Assembly: GCF_001514305.1 (NCBI RefSeq)
Contig: NZ_KQ949101.1
Coordinates: 62,001-126,000 of the forward strand
Reading direction: 5' to 3'
Origin: Streptomyces dysideae
Lineage (GTDB): Bacteria; Actinomycetota; Actinomycetes; Streptomycetales; Streptomycetaceae
DNA: 64,000 bases
Part shown: positions 15,809 to 24,425 of the stretch, one piece after another
Layout: every line of letters begins with the position of its first letter
How positions within the stretch are numbered: the first letter of the stretch is position 1
The notes under the pieces: generated by a model
Seen by the model: the letters and a program-made list of their open reading frames with translations, nothing else
What the model was told of the DNA's origin: nothing
The model's database searches: none
Program-made: the position numbers and the translations under genes

Positions 15809-17461
15809 CTACTTCGTCTCCAGGTCCCGGCGGCGGAAGCCCTCAAGACCCAGCCACACCAGGCCCGCGGCGACGAGCGTCAGGAGCAGCATCGGCGTCC
15901 AGGACATGTCGGCGGCGGGCAGCTGGGGCACGTGGCCGAAGGGGGAGAGGTTGTTCATCCAGTCGGGGAACTGGAGGATCTGGCCGAGGTAGCCGACGAG
16001 GAAGGCGTACACCGGCACGATCCAGGCGAACGCGCTCGCCCGCGGGAACCAGCCGAAGAGCACCACCGCGACGCCGACCGTGACCCACAGCGCGGGGGCG
16101 TAGGCCAGGGCCGCGCCGACCAGCTTCAGGAACAGCCCGCCGTCGCCGGTGGAGGCCGCGCCCGAGATGCCGAAGCCGAGTCCGGCCGCCAGCAGGACGA
16201 GCGTGCCGCCGCCCATCGCGACGGCCAGGTGGCTGCCCACCCAGCGGGCCCGGGAGAGGCCGGTGGCGAGGAGGGGCTCGGCGCGGCCCGCGGTCTCCTC
16301 GGAGCGCGGGCGCAGCGCCGCCATCACCACGTACACCGCGGCGACCACGGTGATGACGACCATGACCATCGAGGCGAACGACTCGGCGATGCTGGAGCCG
16401 CCGATGCGGTCGAGGGCCTCCTGGATCTGGTCGATGTCCTTCAGCATGTCGTCGGCGTCCCCGAGGATCGACCCGTACATGGCGCCCATCAGGAACAGGC
16501 CCGCGGCGAACGCGACGAGCGTGCCGCGGTGCAGGCGCAGGGCGAAGCCGAGCGGGGTGCCGAGCGCGTCGGAGGCGACCGGGCTGCCCAGCTTCTCGGC
16601 GCGCAGTCCCGCGCCCACGTCCCGCCGGGTGGAGAGCACGAACCCGGCGGCCGCGCACGCCGCGGCCAGCGCGAGGCAGAGCAGCAGCGGCCACCAGCGG
16701 TTGTCGACGTAGGGGTACGTGCGCTGCACCCAGCCGATCGGGGACAGCCAGGACAGGGCGCCGTTGGAGCCGGTGTCGCCGGCGGCGCGCAGCACGTAGG
16801 TGAGGCCGATGACCGCGAGGGCCATGCCGGAGGCGCCACGCGCGTGTGCCGTCATCTGGACGGTGATCGCGGCGACGGCGGCGAAGACGATGCCGACGGC
16901 CGCGTGGTCGAGGCCGTAGAGCAGCGAGCCGGCGCCGTCGATGCCGTCGATGCCCGCGCCCGCGAGTCCGACGGCCAGCAGCAGCGCCAGGACCAGGTTG
17001 GCGATGACGGCGACGGACAGGGCGGCGGCGAGGTGGGCGTGGCGGCCCACGACGGTGGAGCGCACCAGTTCGGCGCGGTTGGTCTCCTCCTCGGCGCGGG
17101 TGTGCCGGGTGATGATCAGGACGCTCATCAGGCCGACGAGCACGGCCATGAAGCCGAGCATCTGGTGGCCGAGCATCGAGCCGAAGTTGTAGTCGGTGAG
17201 GTAGTGGCGCGGTCCCGACATGGCGAGTCCGGCCGGGCTGTCCATGGTGTTGACGACGTTGGCGCGGTCCTCGGGGTCGGCGTACAGCTGCTTGTAGTTG
17301 TTGGCGGTCGAGATCGTGCCGAGGAACAGGGCGAGGATCCACACCGGCAGCCGTACGCGGTCCCGGCGCAGGTTGAAGCGGATCAGGGTGCGGGTCCCGG
17401 CCAGCGTGTTGCCGCTCGTGACGGGTGCGGCGGGTGCCGGGGCCTTGGTGGCGGTGGTCAT
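15809..17461 (-). CDS. ABC transporter permease (exporter type)
   Basis: A 550-residue polytopic membrane protein with about twelve hydrophobic segments in two repeats, resembling the large permeases of Streptomyces tetronasin/daunorubicin-type ABC-2 exporters. It starts with MTTATKAP at 17461, its ATG overlapping the ATPase stop (TGATGA). The frame is open far upstream within the ATPase, but that is not coding. With the ATPase it should form a multidrug or antibiotic exporter. Substrate unknown. Confidence 0.87.
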   Translation of the reverse strand: MTTATKAPAPAAPVTSGNTLAGTRTLIRFNLRRDRVRLPVWILALFLGTISTANNYKQLYADPEDRANVVNTMDSPAGLAMSGPRHYLTDYNFGSMLGHQMLGFMAVLVGLMSVLIITRHTRAEEETNRAELVRSTVVGRHAHLAAALSVAVIANLVLALLLAVGLAGAGIDGIDGAGSLLYGLDHAAVGIVFAAVAAITVQMTAHARGASGMALAVIGLTYVLRAAGDTGSNGALSWLSPIGWVQRTYPYVDNRWWPLLLCLALAAACAAAGFVLSTRRDVGAGLRAEKLGSPVASDALGTPLGFALRLHRGTLVAFAAGLFLMGAMYGSILGDADDMLKDIDQIQEALDRIGGSSIAESFASMVMVVITVVAAVYVVMAALRPRSEETAGRAEPLLATGLSRARWVGSHLAVAMGGGTLVLLAAGLGFGISGAASTGDGGLFLKLVGAALAYAPALWVTVGVAVVLFGWFPRASAFAWIVPVYAFLVGYLGQILQFPDWMNNLSPFGHVPQLPAADMSWTPMLLLTLVAAGLVWLGLEGFRRRDLETK

Positions 17462-18405
17462 CACGCGGCTCCGTTGCCGTTGCCGGAGTGGCCGTTGGCG
17501 GCCAGCTCGTCGCCGTAGTGGCGGAGCATGAGTTCCTCCAGCGTCGGCGGGTGGCTGATGAGGCTGCGGATGCCGAACTCGGTGAGCTTGCGCACCGCGC
17601 CGTCGACCTGGCCGCCGTCCACGGCGAAGCGGACCCGGCCGGCGGCGGCGTCGATGGTCTGGAGGTCGTGGACGCCGGGCAGCGCGTCCAGGCCGGCAGC
17701 CGGGCGCTCGGTCTCCACCTCGATGGTGGTGCGGGTCAGGTGCCGCATCTCGCTGAGGGTGCCGGACTGCACGATCTGTCCGAGCCGGATGATGCTCACC
17801 CGGTCGGCGAGCTTCTCCACCTGGGCCAGGATGTGGCTGGACAGCAGCACGGTCTTGCCGGCCGCCTTGGCCTCGACGATGACGTCCTGGAAGACGACCT
17901 CCATCAGCGGGTCCAGGCCCGCGGTCGGCTCGTCGAGGAGCAGCAGTTCGGCGTCGGAGGCGAGCGCGGCGACGATGGCGACCTTCTGCCGGTTGCCCTT
18001 GGAGTAGGCGCGGCCCTTCTTGGTCGGGTCCAGGTCGAAGCGCTCGATGAGGTCGGCGCGGCGCTGCTTGTTGATGCCCCCGCGCAGCCGTGAGAGCAGG
18101 TCGATGGCCTCGCCCCCGGTGAGGGTGGGCCACAGCTCGACGTCCCCGGGGACGTAGGCGAGATGCCGATGGAGTTCCACGGCGTCCGTCCAGGGATCGC
18201 GGCCGAGCACCCGCGCGGCGCCGGAGTCGGCGCGCAGCAGGCCGAGCAGGACGCGGATCGTGGTGGACTTCCCGGCGCCGTTGGGGCCGAGGAAGCCGTG
18301 CACCTCACCGGTCTCGACGGCCAGGTCGAGGCCGTCGAGCGCGTGCGTCTTGCCGAACGACTTGTGTAGTCCGGATACCTCAATAGCGGCGATTGCCTTC
18401 GTCAT
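17461..18405 (-). CDS. ABC transporter ATP-binding subunit
   Basis: A 314-residue ATPase with Walker A GPNGAGKST, an atypical signature YSKGNRQKV, Walker B LLLLDEPTAGLDP and the H-loop His in LLSSHILAQVE, followed by a C-terminal extension typical of DrrA-like drug exporters. It powers the permease encoded immediately after it. It is divergent from the GbsR/MarR-like regulator, with a shared 104-bp promoter region. Confidence 0.93.
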   Translation of the reverse strand: MTKAIAAIEVSGLHKSFGKTHALDGLDLAVETGEVHGFLGPNGAGKSTTIRVLLGLLRADSGAARVLGRDPWTDAVELHRHLAYVPGDVELWPTLTGGEAIDLLSRLRGGINKQRRADLIERFDLDPTKKGRAYSKGNRQKVAIVAALASDAELLLLDEPTAGLDPLMEVVFQDVIVEAKAAGKTVLLSSHILAQVEKLADRVSIIRLGQIVQSGTLSEMRHLTRTTIEVETERPAAGLDALPGVHDLQTIDAAAGRVRFAVDGGQVDGAVRKLTEFGIRSLISHPPTLEELMLRHYGDELAANGHSGNGNGAA

Positions 18406-18420
18406 GATTCAGAACGTACG

Positions 18421-18442
18421 CTTCTTTCAGAAATTTGTGAAG
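18421..18442. promoter_or_regulatory. AT-rich inverted repeat in divergent promoter, candidate operator
   Basis: CTTC...GAAG bounds an AT-rich core containing AGAAATTT, in the 104-bp gap between the exporter ATPase and the MarR-like regulator. The strong local drop in GC and the dyad symmetry suggest the regulator's binding site. Confidence 0.4.
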
Positions 18443-18509
18443 TTAAGGAAACGTCAAAATCGCCGTTAGACTCGCTGGGGAGCGGCTGACCAGGGGAGAT
18501 GATCGAGGC

Positions 18510-19007
18510 ATGGTCGAGACGAAGGACGCTGAGCGGGATCCCGAGGCGGTGTCGCGGTTCGTGGAGAGCTTCGCGGCGCAGCTGGTCGAGGCCGGTATGC
18601 CCCGTATGCCGTCCCGGATCTTCGCCGCGCTGCTCGCCTGCGACGTGGGCAGCATGACCTCCGCCGAACTGGGTGAGCAGCTGCAGATCAGCCCCGCGGC
18701 CGTGTCCGGGGCGGTGCGCTACCTGGCGCAGGTCCGCCTGGTGTCGCGGGAGCGCGAGCCCGGTTCGCGGCGGGAGCGGTACCGGGTCCACAACGACCAG
18801 TGGTACGAGGCGATCACCAACCGCGAGGCCATCATGAAGCGCTGGGAGGACGCCCTGCGCGAGGGTGTCACCGGCCTCGGCGCCGAGACTCCGGCGGGGC
18901 GCCGGCTCGCGGAGACTCTCGCCTTCTTCGAGTTCATGGAGGGCGAGCTGGTGGCGATGCTGGAGCGCTGGCGCGTCCATCGCGACCAGGCCTTCGGCCG
19001 GAGCTGA
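18510..19007 (+). CDS. GbsR/MarR-like transcriptional regulator
   Basis: A 165-residue winged-helix protein. The HTH is in MTSAELGEQLQISPAAVSGAVRYL (about residues 48-71), followed by the wing EREPGSRRERYRV and a helical C-terminal dimerisation part. Regulators of this kind commonly repress a divergently transcribed ABC exporter, which is exactly the arrangement here. It starts at ATG 18510 with GGGGAG about 10 bases upstream. Confidence 0.88.
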   Translation: MVETKDAERDPEAVSRFVESFAAQLVEAGMPRMPSRIFAALLACDVGSMTSAELGEQLQISPAAVSGAVRYLAQVRLVSREREPGSRRERYRVHNDQWYEAITNREAIMKRWEDALREGVTGLGAETPAGRRLAETLAFFEFMEGELVAMLERWRVHRDQAFGRS

Positions 19008-19187
19008 GTTCAGCTCACATACCTTTGACTGGACCTGGTGGGCCTGCCTCGTCAACGCCGCCCGACGTTAAAAGGTTGTGAACCAGACCTTTGGATTCGT
19101 CGCCGAACGAACGGCGGAACGAACGTCTGCGTTAACTCTCCGGCGGAACGTGGACCGCGCGCTCCCCCTCTCCGTACGGTCACCGGC

Positions 19188-20582
19188 ATGAGTACGTACA
19201 CCTCCACGCTCGGCGGCCGCACGTACACGTTCGGCACGCTCGCCCGGCTGCTCGCCGCCGCCGGCCCCGAACGCTCCGGCGACCGCCTCGCCGGACTCGC
19301 CGCCGAGTCCGCCCAGGAGCGGGTCGCGGCACGCTGGGCGCTGGCGGAGGTGCCGCTCGCGGCCTTCCTCGCCGAGCCGCTGATCCCGTACGAGACGGAC
19401 GACGTGACCCGGCTGATCCTGGACACGCATGACGCCGCCGCCTTCGCGCCGGTGTCCGGCATGACGGTCGGCGGGTTCCGGGAGTGGCTGCTGTCGGAGG
19501 CGGCGGACGCGGAGACGCTGGCGGCGGTCTCGCCCGGGCTGACGCCGGAGGTGGTGGCGGCGGTGTCGAAGCTGATGGGCAACGCCGACCTGGTCGCCGT
19601 AGCGCGCAAGGTACGGGTGGTGACGGCCTTCCGCTCGACGATCGGGCTGCCGGGCCGGCTGGCCACCCGACTCCAGCCCAACCACCCCACCGACGACCCG
19701 GCGGGCGTGGCCGCGGCCCTCCTCGACGGCCTGCTGCTCGGCTCCGGTGACGCGGTGCTCGGCATCAACCCGGCCACGGACAGCCCGAAGGCGGTACGTG
19801 ACCTGCTGGAGCTCCTGGACGGGGTGATCCAGAGGTACGCGATCCCCACCCAGTCCTGCGTGCTCAGCCATGTCACCACCAGCGTCGACCTGATGGCGCG
19901 CGGCGCCCCCGTCGACCTGGTCTTCCAGTCCATCGCGGGCACCCAGGCGGCGAACGCGTCCTTCGGCGTGACGCTCGGGCTGCTGGACGAGGCGTACGAG
20001 GCGGCGCGGGAGCTGGACCGGGGGACCGTCGGCAAGAACGTCATGTACTTCGAGACGGGCCAGGGCAGCGCCCTCTCCGCGAACGCGCACCACGGGGTGG
20101 ACCAGCAGACGGTGGAGGCGAGGGCGTACGCGGTGGCGCGCAGATATCAGCCGCTGCTGGTGAACACGGTCGTCGGCTTCATCGGGCCCGAGTACCTCTA
20201 CGACGGCCGCCAGATCCTCCGCGCGGCCCTCGAGGACCACCTCTGCGGCAAGCTCCTCGGCCTGCCCATGGGCCTGGACATCTGCTACACGAACCACGCC
20301 GACGCGGACGACGACGACATCGCGACGATGCTGACCATGCTGGGCGTCGCCGGAGCCTCCTTCGTGATCTGCACGCCGGGCGGCGACGACATCATGCTCA
20401 ACTACCAGTCGGCCTCGTACCACGACGCGTTGTATCTGCGGGAGGTGCTGGGGCTGCGCCCGGCGCCGGAGTTCGAGGCGTGGCTGGAGTCGATCGGCCT
20501 GCTGGACGAGCGGGGCTCGATCAGAGACGTGTCCGGTACGGCCCACCCGCTGACGGCGATCGGAAAGGAACTGGCGGCATGA
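19188..20582 (+). CDS. eutB: ethanolamine ammonia-lyase large subunit
   Basis: Catalytic subunit of the adenosylcobalamin-dependent enzyme that converts ethanolamine to acetaldehyde and ammonia. The 464 residues match EutB length. Seen: NPATDSPKAVRDLLELLD, PTQSCVLSHVTT, GTQAANASFG, FETGQGSALSANAHHGVDQQT and CYTNHADADDDDIATML, all strongly conserved. I took ATG 19188; the frame is open upstream but non-coding-like. The stop overlaps the eutC start (ATGA). Confidence 0.95.
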   Translation: MSTYTSTLGGRTYTFGTLARLLAAAGPERSGDRLAGLAAESAQERVAARWALAEVPLAAFLAEPLIPYETDDVTRLILDTHDAAAFAPVSGMTVGGFREWLLSEAADAETLAAVSPGLTPEVVAAVSKLMGNADLVAVARKVRVVTAFRSTIGLPGRLATRLQPNHPTDDPAGVAAALLDGLLLGSGDAVLGINPATDSPKAVRDLLELLDGVIQRYAIPTQSCVLSHVTTSVDLMARGAPVDLVFQSIAGTQAANASFGVTLGLLDEAYEAARELDRGTVGKNVMYFETGQGSALSANAHHGVDQQTVEARAYAVARRYQPLLVNTVVGFIGPEYLYDGRQILRAALEDHLCGKLLGLPMGLDICYTNHADADDDDIATMLTMLGVAGASFVICTPGGDDIMLNYQSASYHDALYLREVLGLRPAPEFEAWLESIGLLDERGSIRDVSGTAHPLTAIGKELAA

Positions 20583-21349
20583 CGAACCGTCACATGGACG
20601 AGCGCGCCGACGACTTGACCCTCTGGCCGGCCATGCGCCGCCACACCCAGGCCCGCATCGGACTGGGCCGGGCCGGCTCCGCGCTGCCCACCCGGCACCG
20701 GCTGGAACTCCAGACGGCACACGCGGCGGCACGGGACGCCGTGCACTCGCCGTTCGACGCGGCGGCGGTGGCGGCGGGGCTGGCCGGCCTGCCGACGGTA
20801 CGGGTCCGCAGCGCGGCACCCGACCGGCTGACGTACCTCCAGCGCCCCGACCTGGGCCGCCGCCTCGACGCGACCGACCGCGCGCATCTGCCCGTCGGGG
20901 AGTGGGACGTGGTGTTCGTGATCGCCGACGGGCTGTCCAGCCGGGCGGTGCACGAGCACGCGGCGGCGGTGGTCCGGGCGACGGCCGCGCGGCTGACCGG
21001 CTGGACGATCGCCCCGGTCGTCCTCGCCGAACAGGCCCGGGTCGCCCTCGGCGACGACATCGCGGCGGCGATGGGAGCGGCGACGGTGGTGGTCCTGGTC
21101 GGCGAACGCCCCGGCATGTCGGCGGCGGACTCCCTGGGCGCGTATCTGACCTACCGCCCGGTCCCGGGCGTGACGACGGACGCCGACCGCAACTGCCTGT
21201 CCAACATCAGGCCACCGCTGGGGCTGACGTACGAGGGGGCGGCGGGGAAGCTGGCGGCGCTGATGGGGAGGGCTCGGGAGCTGGGGGTCACGGGGGTGGG
21301 GCTGAAGGACGAAAGCGGCGACGGAGATGTATCCGAGCGGCTACTCTGA
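20579..21349 (+). CDS. eutC: ethanolamine ammonia-lyase small subunit
   Basis: Small subunit of ethanolamine ammonia-lyase, 256 residues, forming the cobalamin-binding interface with EutB. The N-terminal part has TQARIGLGRAGSALPT, the middle DVVFVIADGLSSRAVHEHA and VVVLVGERPGMSAADSLGAYLTY, and the end DRNCLSNIRPPLGLTYEGAA, all typical. It starts at ATG 20579 overlapping eutB. No reactivase, permease or microcompartment genes are adjacent. Confidence 0.94.
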   Translation: MTNRHMDERADDLTLWPAMRRHTQARIGLGRAGSALPTRHRLELQTAHAAARDAVHSPFDAAAVAAGLAGLPTVRVRSAAPDRLTYLQRPDLGRRLDATDRAHLPVGEWDVVFVIADGLSSRAVHEHAAAVVRATAARLTGWTIAPVVLAEQARVALGDDIAAAMGAATVVVLVGERPGMSAADSLGAYLTYRPVPGVTTDADRNCLSNIRPPLGLTYEGAAGKLAALMGRARELGVTGVGLKDESGDGDVSERLL

Positions 21350-21384
21350 GTCGCGACTGGTCCGCGGCAAGGGGAGGGCGCATC

Positions 21385-21993
21385 ATGACACTCATGGCAG
21401 AGCGACCGACGATGAGCGGCACTGAGTCCCGAAGCTTCGAGGAGTTGCTGGACGCCCTCGATGAGCTGATCGTGCCCGCCGGCTACAAGGCCGAGATCAT
21501 CAGGGGGAGCATCGTCGTGTCGCCGTGGTCCAAGGGGTACTACCTCCGAGTGATGCGTCTGGTGTGCAAACAGCTGGAGCCGCATCTTCCCGAAGGTCAC
21601 GTGATCGACCGGGCGCCGGCGCTCTACGTCTTCCCAGAGCAAGAGCGTGCGTACGGGCCGGATATCTTTGCGGCGCACGAGCGGGTCCTCGAGACGGAGA
21701 ACAACCGCTTGGACGGCGAGGCCCTGTCCTTCGTCGCCGAACTGACCTCACCTTCCACCCGGCACGACGACCTGACGGACAAGGTCGAGACCTACGGCAA
21801 GGCAGGCGTCCCCGTCTACCTGATCCTCGACATGCAGGAGGAACAGGCCACCGTCCTCTGGACACCCTCGGCCAAGGGGTACGAGTCACACTGCACCAGG
21901 CCGTTCGGTGAGAAGCTCCCCATGCCCGCGCCATTCGACTGCACCCTCGACACGACCGGCTTCGAGGCTCCCGAAGAGGAAGACGGCGACTGA
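21385..21993 (+). CDS. Uma2 family (PD-(D/E)XK-like) protein
   Basis: A 202-residue protein of the Uma2 family, a restriction-endonuclease-like fold abundant in Streptomyces and cyanobacteria with uncertain biological role. Seen: YKAEIIRGSIVVSPWSKGYY near residue 37, GPDIFAAHE with the core Asp, and FVAELTSPSTRHDD with the E in the E-x-x-S element, then YGKAGVPVYLILD. I chose ATG 21385, with GGGGAGGG upstream. It is separated from eutC by 35 bases and convergent with the next gene. Confidence 0.85.
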   Translation: MTLMAERPTMSGTESRSFEELLDALDELIVPAGYKAEIIRGSIVVSPWSKGYYLRVMRLVCKQLEPHLPEGHVIDRAPALYVFPEQERAYGPDIFAAHERVLETENNRLDGEALSFVAELTSPSTRHDDLTDKVETYGKAGVPVYLILDMQEEQATVLWTPSAKGYESHCTRPFGEKLPMPAPFDCTLDTTGFEAPEEEDGD

Positions 21994-21994
21994 C

Positions 21995-22837
21995 TCAGGA
22001 CCGCGAAGGCAACGTAAGCCCGAGCGCGCCCTCCCACACCGTCCACGTACGCCTCCGTACCGGCCCCGACACCACCGCGTCCGCCCGGTACCGGAAGTGC
22101 GCCCCCGACACCGTCACGGTCCGCCCCCGCGCCATCAGCGCGGACGCCTCCGCGCCCACCGACACCGGACGGACCTCCACCTCCGCCTCACCCGAGTCGC
22201 CCGGCATCACCGAGACACCCTCCACCGGCTGGTCCAGGTCGACCAGGGTGACCCCGTCGACCTCCACCCGCAGCCGGGACGGCGCGGGACCGCCGGGCGC
22301 GGACACCGGGCGGGGCGGGACCAGGGTGCGGACCAGGGACTGGCAGGTGCGCAGCCAGGGGCGGCCCGGCGTCGGCACCCCGGCGTGGTCCGGAGCGCCC
22401 GACAGCGGCGGGATCCGCAGCGCGCCCAGCACCACCCCGTCACTGTCGTCGACGAGCAGATCCAGCCGCCGCTCCACCCCGTCCAGCACCGCCCGGGCCG
22501 CCGCCACCGCCCCCGTGGGCACCCCCAGGGATCCGGCCAGCGACAGCGCACCCCCGACCGGCACCACCGACAGCACGCATTCGGCCAGCTCCCGCTGCCG
22601 GTGCAGCAGCGACACCGCACGCATCAGCGCCCGGTCGTCACCGATCACCACCGGCCGCCGTGAGCCGCGCCGTGCCAGCATCCGCGCGAATTCGTCCGGC
22701 CCCTCCGGCAGACACACCTTCGTCGCCGCACCCGCGCTGAGCACGTCTTTTGCTATCCGTACGGACTCCCCGTCCGTCCTCCGGGCCATCGAATCGATGA
22801 CCACCAGCAGCTGATCGGACGTCGCGGAAGTCGCCAC
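21995..22837 (-). CDS. diacylglycerol kinase-like catalytic-domain protein
   Basis: About 280 residues. The N-terminal half resembles the nucleotide-binding part of the lipid kinase (DAGK/YegS-like) fold (VVIDSMARRTDGESVRIAKDVL, ARRGSRRPVVIGDDRALMRAV), but the classical GGDGT loop reads IGDDR, so catalysis is doubtful. The C-terminal beta-rich half fits the same fold. The start is taken at GTG 22837 because upstream translation falls in the terminator-like hairpin region. It is divergent from purA. Confidence 0.65.
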   Translation of the reverse strand: MATSATSDQLLVVIDSMARRTDGESVRIAKDVLSAGAATKVCLPEGPDEFARMLARRGSRRPVVIGDDRALMRAVSLLHRQRELAECVLSVVPVGGALSLAGSLGVPTGAVAAARAVLDGVERRLDLLVDDSDGVVLGALRIPPLSGAPDHAGVPTPGRPWLRTCQSLVRTLVPPRPVSAPGGPAPSRLRVEVDGVTLVDLDQPVEGVSVMPGDSGEAEVEVRPVSVGAEASALMARGRTVTVSGAHFRYRADAVVSGPVRRRTWTVWEGALGLTLPSRS

Positions 22838-22879
22838 CTCGGTCCTGCCTCGCTTCCTCGGGTAGCATCTTTGTGCAAG

Positions 22880-22907
22880 AGCCCCTTGCGCTATTGCGCC
22901 AGGGGCT
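22880..22907 (+). promoter_or_regulatory. GC hairpin in the purA upstream region
   Basis: AGCCCCTTGCGC and GCGCCAGGGGCT pair over 12 positions with one mismatch around a TATT loop, 127 bp before purA. A TAGCAT at 22863-22868 could be a -10 element just before it, which would put the hairpin at the 5' end of a purA leader. It could equally be a terminator blocking readthrough. No known riboswitch is recognisable. Confidence 0.4.
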
Positions 22908-23033
22908 TCGTCTATTCCGGGGCATCCGGTCCGACGGGTTGCGGCCAACGAAGGCCGCCGGTGTACGAGGCACGAGCTGTGTCGCGTATTCCCCTGACCT
23001 TGGACATGCCCCGCCCGGAAGGGGTGTACGCGC

Positions 23034-24317
23034 GTGCCCGCACTTGTGCTGCTCGGTGCTCAGTGGGGTGACGAAGGCAAGGGAAAGGCAACCGACCTGC
23101 TCGGTGGCTCGGTGGACTATGTGGTGCGCTACCAGGGCGGCAACAACGCCGGCCACACGGTAGTCGTGGGTGATCAGAAGTACGCCCTCCACCTCCTCCC
23201 TTCCGGAATCCTGTCCCCGGGGTGTACCCCGGTCATCGGCAACGGTGTCGTCGTCGACCCGTCGGTCCTGCTCTCCGAGCTGAGCGGACTGAACCAGCGT
23301 GGCGTCGACACGTCAAAACTCCTCATCAGCGGTAACGCGCACATCATCACGCCATACAACGTGACGGTGGACAAGGTGACGGAACGCTTCCTCGGGAAGC
23401 GGAAGATCGGCACGACGGGCCGGGGCATCGGCCCGACCTACGCCGACAAGATCAACCGGGTGGGAATCCGGGTCCAGGACCTCTACGACGAGTCGATCCT
23501 GACGCAGAAGGTCGAGGCGGCGCTCGACGTCAAGAACCAGCTGCTCACCAAGCTGTACAACCGGCGCGCGATCGCCGTCGACCAGGTCGTCGAGGAGCTG
23601 CTGGGCTACGCCGAGCAGATCAGGCCGTACGTCGCCGACACGGTGCTGGTCCTCAACCAGGCACTGGACGAGGACAAGGTGGTCCTCTTCGAGGGCGGCC
23701 AGGGCACGCTGCTGGACATCGACCACGGCACGTACCCCTTCGTCACGTCGTCGAACCCGACGGCCGGCGGCGCCTGCACCGGCGCCGGCGTCGGCCCGAC
23801 GAAGATCAGCCGCGTCATCGGCATCCTGAAGGCGTACACGACCCGCGTCGGCGCGGGCCCGTTCCCGACGGAGCTGTTCGACGCGGACGGCGAGGCGCTG
23901 CGCCGTATCGGCCACGAGCGGGGCGTGACGACGGGCCGTGACCGTCGCTGCGGCTGGTTCGACGCGGTGATCGCGCGGTATGCCACCCGCGTGAACGGCC
24001 TCACGGACTTCTTCCTCACCAAGCTGGACGTCCTGACCGGCTGGGAGGAGATCCCGGTCTGCGTGGCGTACGAGATCGACGGCAAGCGCGTCGAGGAGCT
24101 CCCGTACTCCCAGTCCGACTTCCACCACGCGAAGCCGGTCTACGAGACCCTGCCGGGCTGGTCGGAGGACATCACGAAGGCCAAGTCCTTCGCGGACCTC
24201 CCGAAGAACGCGCAGAACTACGTGAAGGCGCTGGAGGAGATGTCCGGGGCGCCGATCTCCGCGATCGGTGTCGGCCCGGGCCGGGACGAGACGATCGAGA
24301 TCAAGTCGTTCCTGTAG
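23034..24317 (+). CDS. purA: adenylosuccinate synthetase
   Basis: GTP-dependent enzyme joining IMP and aspartate to adenylosuccinate in AMP synthesis. 427 residues from GTG 23034. Seen: LLGAQWGDEGKGKATDLL with the P-loop-like GDEGKGK, NAGHTVV with the catalytic His, IGTTGRGIGPTYADK, FEGGQGTLLDIDHGTYPFVTSSN and TTGRDRRCGWFD. Complete and ordinary, with a strong terminator after it. Confidence 0.97.
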   Translation: MPALVLLGAQWGDEGKGKATDLLGGSVDYVVRYQGGNNAGHTVVVGDQKYALHLLPSGILSPGCTPVIGNGVVVDPSVLLSELSGLNQRGVDTSKLLISGNAHIITPYNVTVDKVTERFLGKRKIGTTGRGIGPTYADKINRVGIRVQDLYDESILTQKVEAALDVKNQLLTKLYNRRAIAVDQVVEELLGYAEQIRPYVADTVLVLNQALDEDKVVLFEGGQGTLLDIDHGTYPFVTSSNPTAGGACTGAGVGPTKISRVIGILKAYTTRVGAGPFPTELFDADGEALRRIGHERGVTTGRDRRCGWFDAVIARYATRVNGLTDFFLTKLDVLTGWEEIPVCVAYEIDGKRVEELPYSQSDFHHAKPVYETLPGWSEDITKAKSFADLPKNAQNYVKALEEMSGAPISAIGVGPGRDETIEIKSFL

Positions 24318-24329
24318 GACGAGCGCGCA

Positions 24330-24363
24330 CGGCGGCCGGCCCGGTGGACGGGCTCGGCCGCCG
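24330..24363 (+). terminator. terminator hairpin after purA
   Basis: CGGCGGCCGGCCCG (24330-24343) pairs with CGGGCTCGGCCGCCG (24349-24363) with one bulged base and a short loop. It lies 13 bp after the purA stop and before the converging NB-ARC gene. No U-tract follows, as is common in Streptomyces. Confidence 0.65.
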
Positions 24364-24425
24364 TCGCACGCAGCCGCGACGAAAGGGAACACAGCACAGT
24401 CGCCTGCGGTGACCTGCCGGCCGAC

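Noticed and set aside
15614..17518. 634-codon open frame opposite the ABC permease
   Set aside because: Its composition is a shadow of the permease, which has clear membrane helices and coupling to the ATPase.
17461..18133. N-terminal extension of the ABC permease
   Set aside because: The extension is antisense-like Arg/Pro-rich sequence within the ATPase gene. The permease start at 17461 has the normal ATGA coupling.
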